Source: Actinomycetota bacterium (lineage in GTDB: Bacteria > Actinomycetota > UBA4738 > HRBIN12). Taken from it: a stretch of 5,596 bases of DNA. Every line of letters starts with the position of its first letter. The stretch's first letter is position 1. Of the stretch, positions 1 to 5,552 are shown in pieces. The stretch is from NCBI GenBank assembly GCA_005883885.1, contig VAYF01000300.1:1-5596 (forward strand). The letters are read 5' to 3'. Under the pieces are notes generated by a model. It saw only the letters and a list, made by a program, of their open reading frames with translations, was not told the DNA's origin and did not search any database. The position numbers were made by a program, and so were the translations under genes.

Positions 1-19
1 CTCAGCTCTCAGCCCCGTG

Positions 20-128
20 CATCGTGTCGCAAACCGGGGACGGCCTCGGCGGAAGCACCACCTTGGGTTGGCTCCCGGGAGGAGACCCGCCTCGGCGCAC
101 CTGACCCAAGGCTGCAACCAGCGGAAAC
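20..128 (+). promoter_or_regulatory. possible structured RNA leader or upstream transcript end (tentative)
   Basis: This non-coding stretch can fold. CCTTGGGT at 61-68 is perfectly complementary to ACCCAAGG at 104-111, and the helix can extend by two G-U pairs and one G-C pair to 71/101. Inside it, CGGG (76-79) can pair with CCCG (86-89). CCCCG (13-17) can pair with CGGGG (35-39), and CGC (28-30) with GCG (121-123) could close the element. From memory, the order of short blocks (AACCGGGGACGG, then TTGGGTTGG, then CACCTGACCC, then GCTGCAACC) loosely recalls the c-di-AMP riboswitch class ydaO-yuaA. However, the conserved GAATC-like and GCTAAC blocks do not match cleanly. I therefore claim only a structured region. 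It could equally be the 3' end of an upstream transcript. Confidence 0.25.
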
Positions 129-131
129 AGG

Positions 132-160
132 GTCTACGCCCGGCATAGCCGGGCGTAGAC
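132..160. repeat. perfect 13-bp inverted repeat, terminator-like or operator
   Basis: GTCTACGCCCGGC (132-144) is followed by a 3-base spacer, ATA, and then its exact reverse complement (148-160). As RNA this is a very stable GC-rich hairpin. It is followed by TCCTTCC, which has too few T residues for a classical intrinsic terminator, although high-GC actinobacteria often show such weak tails. As DNA, the right arm contains the first five bases of the proposed -10 box of the next gene (156-161), and the left arm lies where a -35 element would sit, so it could also be a repressor operator. The repeat ends seven bases before the GTG start at 168. The sequence alone does not separate these roles. 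Confidence 0.55.
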
Positions 161-161
161 T
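156..161 (+). promoter_or_regulatory. -10-like box TAGACT, leaderless promoter candidate
   Basis: TAGACT fits the TAnnnT core of a vegetative -10 element and ends six bases before the GTG start at 168. That would place transcription initiation at or next to the start codon, giving a leaderless mRNA. The six bases between are pyrimidine-rich (CCTTCC), so there is no Shine-Dalgarno site. No clear TTG-type -35 is visible 17-18 bases upstream. The box overlaps the right arm of the 132-160 inverted repeat. Support comes from the same arrangement at the two other complete genes in this window. Confidence 0.4.
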
Positions 162-167
162 CCTTCC

Positions 168-637
168 GTGCTGATCTGTCCGACCTGCGGTGAGGAGAAC
201 CCGGATCGGTTCCGCCTGTGCGGGTACTGCGGTGCCTCATTGCAACCAGAAGCTCCGCCGCAAGAGAACCGACGCGTTGTCACGATCGTCTTCAGCGACC
301 TGAAGGGGTCGACGTCGCTCGGCGAACGGCTCGACAGCGAGGCGCTTCGCGCCGTCCTCGCGATCTATTTCGAAGCCATGAGCGCGGTCCTCGTCCGCCA
401 CGGCGGCACGATCGAGAAGTACATCGGGGACGCGATCATGGCCGTCTTCGGCCTACCGCGACTCCACGAGGACGACGCCCTTCGAGCGGTCCGGGCAGCC
501 GCCGAGATGCGCGAGACCCTCGAGATCGTGAACCAACGCCTCCAAGCGGACTACGGCATCCGTCTGGAGAACCGTACCGGCGTCTACACGGGCGAGGTCG
601 TCGCCGGCGACATCACGACCGGCCAGCGGCTGGTCCG
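168..637 (+). pseudogene. N-terminal fragment: zinc ribbon plus broken class III nucleotidyl cyclase domain
   Basis: From GTG at 168 the frame gives about 156 residues of a recognisable protein. First comes a zinc ribbon with two CxxC pairs (Cys4/Cys7 and Cys18/Cys21). From about residue 36 there is a class III adenylate/guanylate cyclase domain. The metal-binding Asp44 (FSDLKG) and Asp88 (KYIGDAIMAVFG) are present, as is Lys84, which sits where the family has its purine-selecting lysine. Similarity continues to GEVVAGDITTGQRLV and then stops at 633-635, and the frame switches. After this point this frame is only Ser/Arg-rich shadow until its stop at 1071-1073. Intact relatives continue here with a TGDxVNxAARLE-like block holding the second base-recognition Asp and the transition-state Asn and Arg. 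All of that is missing, so this fragment should not make cAMP or cGMP. The start is supported by the zinc ribbon beginning at residue 4 and by the TAGACT box upstream. Confidence 0.75.
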
Positions 638-3163
638 GTCGAGCCGCTCGAGCTCAAGGGCAAGGCCGAGCGGGTCCCCGCGTACCAGCTCCTCCACGCC
701 GGCGCCGGCGAAGGGCGCGTCCGGAGGGTCGACCTCCCGCTCGTCGGACGGGCGGAGCAGCTGCTCGCGCTGTCGGAGATCCTCGACGAGGTCCGCGAGA
801 CCTCTCGCCCTCACCTTGTCACGGTCGTTGCGCCTGCGGGCACCGGCAAGTCACGACTCCTCCACGGGTTCCTCGACGGCCGCGGGAGAGGATCGACCTC
901 GCTCGTCGGCCGATGCCTCCCCTACGGCGAAGGGATCACCTACTGGCCGATCGCGGAAGCGGTCCGCGGATTGGCGCACGTCCTCGAGGACGATCCGGCC
1001 GAGGTCGTGGCCGAACGGGTGGGGACCTTGTTCGCGGACATCCCCGACGCCGGCCGGCGTGTTGCATCGGTGATCGGACTCACCGACGACGTGTACCCGG
1101 CCGAGGAGGTCGCGTGGGGGGTACGCAGGCTCGTGGAGTCGCTCGCCACGCGAGACCCCGTGATCATGCTCCTCGATGACATCCACTGGGCGGAGCAGAC
1201 ACTGCTCGACCTCGCGAAGGAGCTGGTTGAGACGGTCGATGCGCCGCTCCTGCTCCTGTGCGGCACGCGACGAGATCTGTTCGACGACCATCCGGAGTGG
1301 CCGAAGGACGGCGAGCGCGTACGGGTCATGGACCTGGCGCCGCTGTCGCACGATGAGAGCAACCTCGTGCTGGGGAGCCTGCTCGGGACCGGGACGGTCG
1401 ATCCGGCCGTGGCCGGGTGGCTGACTGCCGCTGCCGAGGGAAACCCGCTGTTCCTCGAGCAGCTCATCTCGATGCTCGTCGAAGACGAGGCAGTTCGTCA
1501 GGAGGATGGAAGGTGGGTTGCGGTCAAGCCGCTCGAGGAGCTGGAGGTCCCGGCGACGATCACGTCGCTGCTGGCCTCCCGTCTGGATCGACTGGGCCCG
1601 ACCGATCGGACCGTGATCGAGCGGGGCTCGGTTATGGGGCAGTCGTTCTTCCGCGGCGGCGTCGAGGCGCTCTCGCCGGAGCCCGTCCGGCCCCTCGTCC
1701 CCTCCAGCCTGGATTCGCTCGAGACGAAGGAGCTCGTGCATTCGACCGGGGACCTGTTCGTTGGCTTGCCCATCTACCGGTTCCAGCACGTGCTCATCCG
1801 CGACGTCGCGTACGAGGGGATGCTCAAGCGGACGCGCGCCGACCTGCATGAGGCATTCGTCGACTGGGTCGAGCAGGCTGCGCCCGATCGCCTCCGCGAG
1901 TTCGAGGAGATCCGCGGCTACCACCTGGAGCAGGCGTACAAGATCCGAATCGAGATCGGGACTCCGACCGTCGCACTGGGACCGTTGGGCGAGCGCGCAG
2001 CCGACCATCTCGGCTCGGCGGGTCGACGAGCCATGGCGCGGAGCGACGTGCCGGCGGCCGCCACCCTGTTGCGGAGGGCCGCGGCTCTGCTTCCTCCCGA
2101 CCACCCCGAGCGCCCGAAGTTGCTGCTGGTCGCCGCAGAGGCCCTGATCGAACAGGGAGCCTTCACCGAAGCCGACGACACGATCCAGACGACGATCGAC
2201 GAAGCAGCAGCACTCGGGAACCGCAGCTTGGAGCTCACGGCGCGGATCCTGGGTCTCGAGCTGGCGTACACGACCGCCCCGGAGGAGGTCGAGGATTCCC
2301 TCGTCAAGCGCGTGGAGCGGATGATCCCCGAGCTCGAGTCCCTGGCGAACCACGAGGGGCTCGCGCGGGCATGGCGGTTGCTGATGTTCGTGCACGAGAT
2401 GGCGCTCCGCTGGGGCGATGCCGAGGCGGCCGCCGTGAAGACGCTGGAGCATGCTCGTTCGGCCGGACATCGCCTTTTGGAGATCCGGGCGATCCCGTCG
2501 CTCGGCTACTGCGCGCTGAACGGACCGACTCCCGTCCCGGAGGCGATCGGCCGCTGCCGGATCCTGCTCGACGCGAGCCGTGCGACCCTGGAAGAGCTGG
2601 GCTGGAGCTTCCTTGCGGCGCAGACGTCGTTCGACTCGGGTCCCGTCGAACTGCTGGCGGGCGACCCCAAGGCTGCGGAGTCGGAGCTCGCTCGGGACTA
2701 CCAGACGCTCGAGCGCATGGGCGAGAAGAACTACATCTCGACGACCGCGGCCCTCCTGGCCCGCGCGGTCTACGAACAAGGACGGTATGGCGAGGCCCGC
2801 ACGTTCGTGGAGATCAGCCGTGAGCTGGCAGCGGACGATGACGTGACCTCCCAGGTCCTCTTGCGAGGCGTTCACGCGATGATCCTGGCCAGAGCGAACG
2901 AGCACGCCGAAGCCGAAACGATGGCGCGCAGCGCCGTTCAGATGAGCGAGTCGGCAGATGCCCCCGAGGCGCAAGGGAACGCCCTGCTCGACCTGGCCGA
3001 GGTCCTTTCGATCGCCGGCGATCGGGAGGGAGCCGCCGGAGCCCTGACCCAAGCGATCGCGCGATTCGAGAGCAAGGGCATGTCGGTTCCCGCGGAGCGA
3101 GCTCAGGCGCAACTTGCCTCGCTCGCGAGATCGGTCGCCGAAGAGCCGAGCGTTCCCTCGTAA
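218..3163 (+). CDS. STAND/AAA ATPase with TPR-like C-terminus, 3' part of frameshifted cyclase-ATPase gene
   Basis: This open frame runs from GTG 218 to TAA 3161-3163 (981 codons), but its first roughly 139 codons are the wrong frame of the cyclase gene. Genuine protein begins near base 635 with PVEPLELKGKAERVPAYQLL, the usual linker after the cyclase domain. Next comes LVGR, opening a STAND/AAA ATPase: Walker A APAGTGKS (bases 830-853, Lys at 848, with Ala replacing the usual first Gly), Walker B LLDDIHWAE (Asp pair at 1175-1180), and the GNPLFLEQL motif typical of STAND ATPases (from 1439). From about 2005 to the end the sequence is Ala/Leu-rich helical repeats resembling TPRs, likely for protein binding. 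In the family such proteins are soluble signal-transduction ATPases; substrate and output are unknown here. No ATG/GTG start follows the junction before the ATPase domain, so normal expression would need the 168 start and an intact frame. With the missing codons restored the protein would be roughly 1,035 residues. It is either a pseudogene or a sequence error. Confidence 0.8.
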   Translation: MRVLRCLIATRSSAAREPTRCHDRLQRPEGVDVARRTARQRGASRRPRDLFRSHERGPRPPRRHDREVHRGRDHGRLRPTATPRGRRPSSGPGSRRDARDPRDREPTPPSGLRHPSGEPYRRLHGRGRRRRHHDRPAAGPVEPLELKGKAERVPAYQLLHAGAGEGRVRRVDLPLVGRAEQLLALSEILDEVRETSRPHLVTVVAPAGTGKSRLLHGFLDGRGRGSTSLVGRCLPYGEGITYWPIAEAVRGLAHVLEDDPAEVVAERVGTLFADIPDAGRRVASVIGLTDDVYPAEEVAWGVRRLVESLATRDPVIMLLDDIHWAEQTLLDLAKELVETVDAPLLLLCGTRRDLFDDHPEWPKDGERVRVMDLAPLSHDESNLVLGSLLGTGTVDPAVAGWLTAAAEGNPLFLEQLISMLVEDEAVRQEDGRWVAVKPLEELEVPATITSLLASRLDRLGPTDRTVIERGSVMGQSFFRGGVEALSPEPVRPLVPSSLDSLETKELVHSTGDLFVGLPIYRFQHVLIRDVAYEGMLKRTRADLHEAFVDWVEQAAPDRLREFEEIRGYHLEQAYKIRIEIGTPTVALGPLGERAADHLGSAGRRAMARSDVPAAATLLRRAAALLPPDHPERPKLLLVAAEALIEQGAFTEADDTIQTTIDEAAALGNRSLELTARILGLELAYTTAPEEVEDSLVKRVERMIPELESLANHEGLARAWRLLMFVHEMALRWGDAEAAAVKTLEHARSAGHRLLEIRAIPSLGYCALNGPTPVPEAIGRCRILLDASRATLEELGWSFLAAQTSFDSGPVELLAGDPKAAESELARDYQTLERMGEKNYISTTAALLARAVYEQGRYGEARTFVEISRELAADDDVTSQVLLRGVHAMILARANEHAEAETMARSAVQMSESADAPEAQGNALLDLAEVLSIAGDREGAAGALTQAIARFESKGMSVPAERAQAQLASLARSVAEEPSVPS
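633..640 (+). other. deletion/frameshift junction inside the cyclase domain
   Basis: Up to 633-635 the conserved protein is read in the frame of GTG 168. From 635 it is read in the frame of GTG 218, with the C at 635 usable by both. The net change corresponds to a loss of length 1 modulo 3. Compared with my recollection of intact relatives, about 37 residues are missing between GQRLV and PVEPLEL, which suggests roughly 109-115 lost bases. The tandem motif GGTC-C-GGTC lies exactly at the junction (632-640). The size is an estimate from family knowledge, not an alignment. Confidence 0.7.
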
Positions 3164-3177
3164 GCGCAACCTCCCGT

Positions 3178-3207
3178 TTGCTTCCGGAACACCCGACCGG
3201 CTAGCGT
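3178..3207 (+). promoter_or_regulatory. promoter for the 156-residue protein: TTGCTT, 18 bp, TAGCGT
   Basis: A TTGCTT -35-like hexamer (3178-3183) is followed after 18 bases by a TAnnnT -10 box, TAGCGT (3202-3207). The box ends seven bases before ATG 3215, so the transcript would begin at or very near that ATG. This is the best-formed promoter in the window. It decides the start: the in-frame GTG at 3206 lies inside the -10 box and would be upstream of the predicted transcription start. No Shine-Dalgarno sequence precedes ATG 3215 at a usable distance. Confidence 0.5.
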
Positions 3208-3214
3208 GCCCGAG

Positions 3215-3685
3215 ATGGAACCCAACGAGGAGATCAGCCAGGCGCTGGACGAAGCCCGCCAACGCCGCAAGACGCTCCACGACGCGATCGTCTACCTCGA
3301 GAAATCCATCTCTTCGCCCGCGGCCGGAAGGATCCCCGACTGGACCGCCAGCGTGCTGAAGGAGATGACCGAGGTCCGCGACGCGTTCGGCCAGCACGTG
3401 ATGGTCACCGAGAAGCCCGACGGTCTCTACGACGAGATCCTCGAGCGAGCTCCGAGGCTCGAGACCAACGTCCGCCGGCTCCGGGAGGAGCACCCCGAGA
3501 TCGTCCAGCGGATCGACGAGACGATCGCCCGCCTGGAGCAGGTCGAGATCGGAGAGGACACCTGGCCGCTCGAGCAGGCGCGCGATGACCTCCAGCGGTT
3601 CATGGGCTCGGTGATCCGCCACCGTCAGCGGGGAGCCGACCTCGTGTGGGAGGCGTACAACGTGGACATCGGCGGCATCGAGTAG
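3215..3685 (+). CDS. small helical protein, possibly hemerythrin-like
   Basis: The protein has 156 residues from ATG 3215 to TAG 3683-3685. ATG is chosen over the in-frame GTG at 3206 because GTG lies within the predicted -10 box. It is almost entirely charged amphipathic helix, with no signal peptide or membrane segment, so it is probably cytoplasmic. Spaced histidines and carboxylates suggest a four-helix hemerythrin-like bundle: His22, His61 with Glu66, Glu92-His93, and His136 with Asp142. In classical hemerythrins a second His follows the third-helix His by four residues; here that position is Val97. The His-to-Glu and His-to-Asp spacings are also one residue longer than usual. A metal site may therefore be altered or absent. 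The C-terminus (RHRQRGADLVWEAYNVDIGG) seems to me typical of an actinobacterial family of unknown function. The gene lies 51 bases after the ATPase gene and 42 before nadE, each with its own promoter, so co-function is not implied. I am sure it is a real gene and unsure of the fold. Confidence 0.8.
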   Translation: MEPNEEISQALDEARQRRKTLHDAIVYLEKSISSPAAGRIPDWTASVLKEMTEVRDAFGQHVMVTEKPDGLYDEILERAPRLETNVRRLREEHPEIVQRIDETIARLEQVEIGEDTWPLEQARDDLQRFMGSVIRHRQRGADLVWEAYNVDIGGIE

Positions 3686-3714
3686 CGCCCGGCTCCCCGG
3701 CCCCGCCGTTCCCG

Positions 3715-3720
3715 TACGCT
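3715..3720 (+). promoter_or_regulatory. -10-like box TACGCT upstream of nadE, leaderless promoter candidate
   Basis: TACGCT matches TAnnnT and ends seven bases before GTG 3728. The intervening TCCGAAC has no ribosome binding site. A -35 hexamer is not recognisable in the very C/G-rich sequence upstream (about 3691-3698). The spacing is identical to that at ATG 3215 and one base longer than at GTG 168. Confidence 0.4.
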
Positions 3721-3727
3721 TCCGAAC

Positions 3728-5350
3728 GTGGTTCGGATCGCACTCGGCCAGCTGAACACCACCGTCGGTGACCTCGACGGGAACGTGGCGCGCATGGCCG
3801 ACTGGACGGCGCGCGCCACGCGCGCGGGTGCCGACGTCGTGCTCTTCCCGGAGCTCGCGATCACCGGGTATCCGCCCGAGGATCTGGTCCTGCGTCCCGA
3901 ATTCGTCGAGGACAACCTGGCGGCTCTGCAACGGCTCGCGAAGGAGACGGCCGCCGGGTGCGATGTGATCGTCGGGTTCGTCGACCGGACCGAGGCCGGG
4001 CTGCACAACGCCGCCGCGCTCCTTCGAGACGGGACGATCGCCGCCCGCTACGCGAAGAACAAGCTTCCCAACTACGGCGTGTTCGATGAGAAGCGCTACT
4101 TCATCCCAGGGACCTCGAGTACGAGGGTGACGATCGGTGGCAGCGACGTCGGGCTCTCCGTCTGCGAGGACGCGTGGCTGCCGGGTCCGCCCTTCGACGC
4201 GTACGGGGGCGTTAGCTTCGTCGCGAACATCAACGGCTCGCCGTTCGACGTGGGGAAGGCGCACGAACGGACCCACGTGCTCCGCGATCGCGCTCGGGAG
4301 ACGGGCGCGTGGATCGTCTACGTGAACGCCGTCGGCGGCCAGGACGAGCTCGTGTTCGACGGCGGCTCGATCGTGATGGCTCCCGACGGCACGATCACGA
4401 GCTGGGCCGCCCGGTTCGACGAGGACCTGGTCGTGATCACGCTCGAGGACATCGCATCCCTCGCTGAAGCGCGCGCGGACTGGCCCGAGGGACCGGAGGA
4501 GGTCTACCGCGCGCTCGAGCTGGGCGTCGGTGACTACGTCCGCAAGAACGGCTTCCGCGAGGTCACGCTGGGGCTCTCGGGCGGGATCGATTCGGCGCTC
4601 GTCGCGACGCTCGCGGCGGACGCCCTCGGACCCGAGGCCGTCCGCGCCCTCGCGATGCCCTCGCCGCACTCGAGCCCCGCGTCGGTGACGGACGCGGTCG
4701 ACGTGGCCGCCCGCCTGGGGATCAGGCTCGACACGGTCGCGATCGACGAGGTCTTCGAGTCGTACCACCGGACCCTCGTCGACCTGTTCGCGGATACGGC
4801 GGAAGGCGTGGCCGAGGAGAACCTCCAGGCGAGGATCCGCGGCAACCTCCTCATGGCCCTTTCGAACAAGTTCGGCTCGATGGTGCTCGCCACGGGGAAC
4901 AAGTCCGAGTACGCGGTCGGCTTCGCGACGCTCTACGGCGACATGTCGGGTGGGTTCGCGCCGATCAAGGACGTTCCGAAGACGCTCGTGTACGAGCTCT
5001 GCGCCTGGCGCAACGCTCGTGCGGCCGAGCGGGGCGAGACGCCCCCGATCCCGCAGAGCGTGATCGACAAGCCGCCGTCGGCCGAGCTCCGACCGGATCA
5101 GCTGGATACCGACACGTTGCCGTCCTACGACGTCCTGGATCCGATCATCGAGGCGTACGTCGAGGACGACCTCGGGGTGGACGAGATCGTCGATCGAGGG
5201 ATCGGCGAACGCGAGACGGTCCGGCGGGTCGCAGCGATGATCGATCGCGCCGAGTACAAGCGCCGGCAAGCGGCGCCCGGCGTCAAGATCACGCCGAAGG
5301 CGTTCGGCCGCGACCGACGGCTACCGATCACGAACCGCTACCCGGGCTGA
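3728..5350 (+). CDS. nadE: glutamine-dependent NAD+ synthetase
   Basis: This enzyme catalyses the last step of NAD+ biosynthesis: deamido-NAD+ is amidated with ATP, using ammonia released from glutamine. The 540-residue protein has the two expected domains. The N-terminal nitrilase-type glutaminase (about 1-260) shows the catalytic triad Glu42 (LFPELAITGYPPEDL), Lys110 (YAKNKLPNYGVFDEKRYF) and Cys146 (LSVCEDAW). The C-terminal synthetase (about 265-540) has the ATP pyrophosphatase loop SGGIDSA (residues 284-290), then GNKSEYAVGFATLYGDMSGG (from 390) and a conserved tail, PKAFGRDRRLPITNRYPG. All key motifs are intact. The length fits the shorter NadE class and is well below the roughly 680-residue mycobacterial enzyme. 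GTG 3728 is chosen because VRIALGQLNTTVGDLDGN is the usual first beta strand of the family and because of the TACGCT box seven bases upstream. It ends with TGA at 5348-5350, 28 bases before a tRNA gene. Confidence 0.96.
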   Translation: MVRIALGQLNTTVGDLDGNVARMADWTARATRAGADVVLFPELAITGYPPEDLVLRPEFVEDNLAALQRLAKETAAGCDVIVGFVDRTEAGLHNAAALLRDGTIAARYAKNKLPNYGVFDEKRYFIPGTSSTRVTIGGSDVGLSVCEDAWLPGPPFDAYGGVSFVANINGSPFDVGKAHERTHVLRDRARETGAWIVYVNAVGGQDELVFDGGSIVMAPDGTITSWAARFDEDLVVITLEDIASLAEARADWPEGPEEVYRALELGVGDYVRKNGFREVTLGLSGGIDSALVATLAADALGPEAVRALAMPSPHSSPASVTDAVDVAARLGIRLDTVAIDEVFESYHRTLVDLFADTAEGVAEENLQARIRGNLLMALSNKFGSMVLATGNKSEYAVGFATLYGDMSGGFAPIKDVPKTLVYELCAWRNARAAERGETPPIPQSVIDKPPSAELRPDQLDTDTLPSYDVLDPIIEAYVEDDLGVDEIVDRGIGERETVRRVAAMIDRAEYKRRQAAPGVKITPKAFGRDRRLPITNRYPG

Positions 5351-5365
5351 CCGGATACGGTTCCC

Positions 5366-5371
5366 TACCAT
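5366..5371 (+). promoter_or_regulatory. -10-like box TACCAT upstream of tRNA-Lys
   Basis: TACCAT fits TAnnnT and ends seven bases before the first base of the mature tRNA (5379). Transcription could thus start at or next to the mature 5' end, leaving little or no 5' leader for RNase P. Another TAnnnT, TACGGT, lies at 5356-5361 and would give a longer leader of about ten bases. No clear -35 is visible; the expected region overlaps the end of nadE. Confidence 0.35.
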
Positions 5372-5378
5372 GTGCGAA

Positions 5379-5453
5379 GGGCCGGTAGCTCAGCCAGGTT
5401 AGAGCAGGGGGCTTTTAACCCTCGTGTCGCGGGTTCGAATCCCGCCCGGCCCC
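5379..5453 (+). tRNA. tRNA-Lys, anticodon UUU
   Basis: A complete cloverleaf can be built. The acceptor stem GGGCCGG (5379-5385) pairs with CCGGCCC (5446-5452). The D arm is GCTC/GAGC (5388-5391, 5402-5405) with the loop GG at 5397-5398. The anticodon stem is GGGGG/CCCTC (5407-5411, 5419-5423, one G-U pair). The loop CTTTTAA has anticodon TTT at 5414-5416, reading AAA and AAG lysine codons. The variable loop is GTGTC, and the T arm is GCGGG/CCCGC with loop TTCGAAT. Base 8 is T and the 15-48 pair is G-C, as expected. The 3' CCA is not encoded (CAA follows) and must be added by the CCA-adding enzyme. The discriminator base (73) reads as C at 5453, unusual for tRNA-Lys, which normally has A or G. 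No clear terminator follows. Confidence 0.95.
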
Positions 5454-5526
5454 CAAGGTTTCACATCGTAGGAGTCAACCCTGCGACCCGCGCGGTCGAG
5501 GCGTCTTCCGCAACACCTCTAGGATG

Positions 5527-5540
5527 CGCTCGAAAGAGCG
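5527..5540 (+). other. small GNRA-type hairpin followed by G8 run
   Basis: CGCTC (5527-5531) pairs with GAGCG (5536-5540) around a GAAA tetraloop, a classic stable GNRA hairpin. It is followed by A and then eight G residues (5542-5549), just upstream of the candidate GTG at 5553. It may shape the 5' leader of the truncated gene, with AGGGG as its ribosome binding site. A TAGGAT box (5520-5525) just upstream could be the -10. A chance fold is also possible for so short a stem. Confidence 0.3.
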
Positions 5541-5552
5541 AGGGGGGGGTCG

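Noticed and set aside
72..81. CTCCCGGGAG as a separate palindromic binding site
   Set aside because: Ten-base GC-only palindromes are common at this base composition, and this one lies inside a region better described as a larger fold.
620..650. Programmed ribosomal frameshift joining the cyclase and ATPase frames
   Set aside because: A programmed shift would leave all residues in place, but about 37 conserved residues are missing at the junction. No slippery heptamer or following pseudoknot is evident.
637..1073. C-terminal tail of the open frame starting at 168
   Set aside because: After 637 the translation is a Ser/Arg/Pro-rich string without homology, while the 218 frame carries the conserved linker and Walker A. 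It is a shadow produced by the frameshift.
3206..3214. GTG 3206 as the start of the small helical protein
   Set aside because: It lies inside the predicted -10 box TAGCGT and adds only MPE before ATG 3215, which has the same promoter spacing as the other genes.
3164..3727. Intrinsic terminators between the three protein genes
   Set aside because: The 51- and 42-base gaps contain no GC-rich hairpin followed by a T run; the T stretches are too short.
851..5269. A 1,472-codon open frame on the minus strand across three genes
   Set aside because: It runs antisense to nadE and the ATPase gene, which have clear motifs on the + strand. Its Arg/Asp/Val-rich composition is the usual mirror of GC-rich coding DNA, and it shows no domain motif.
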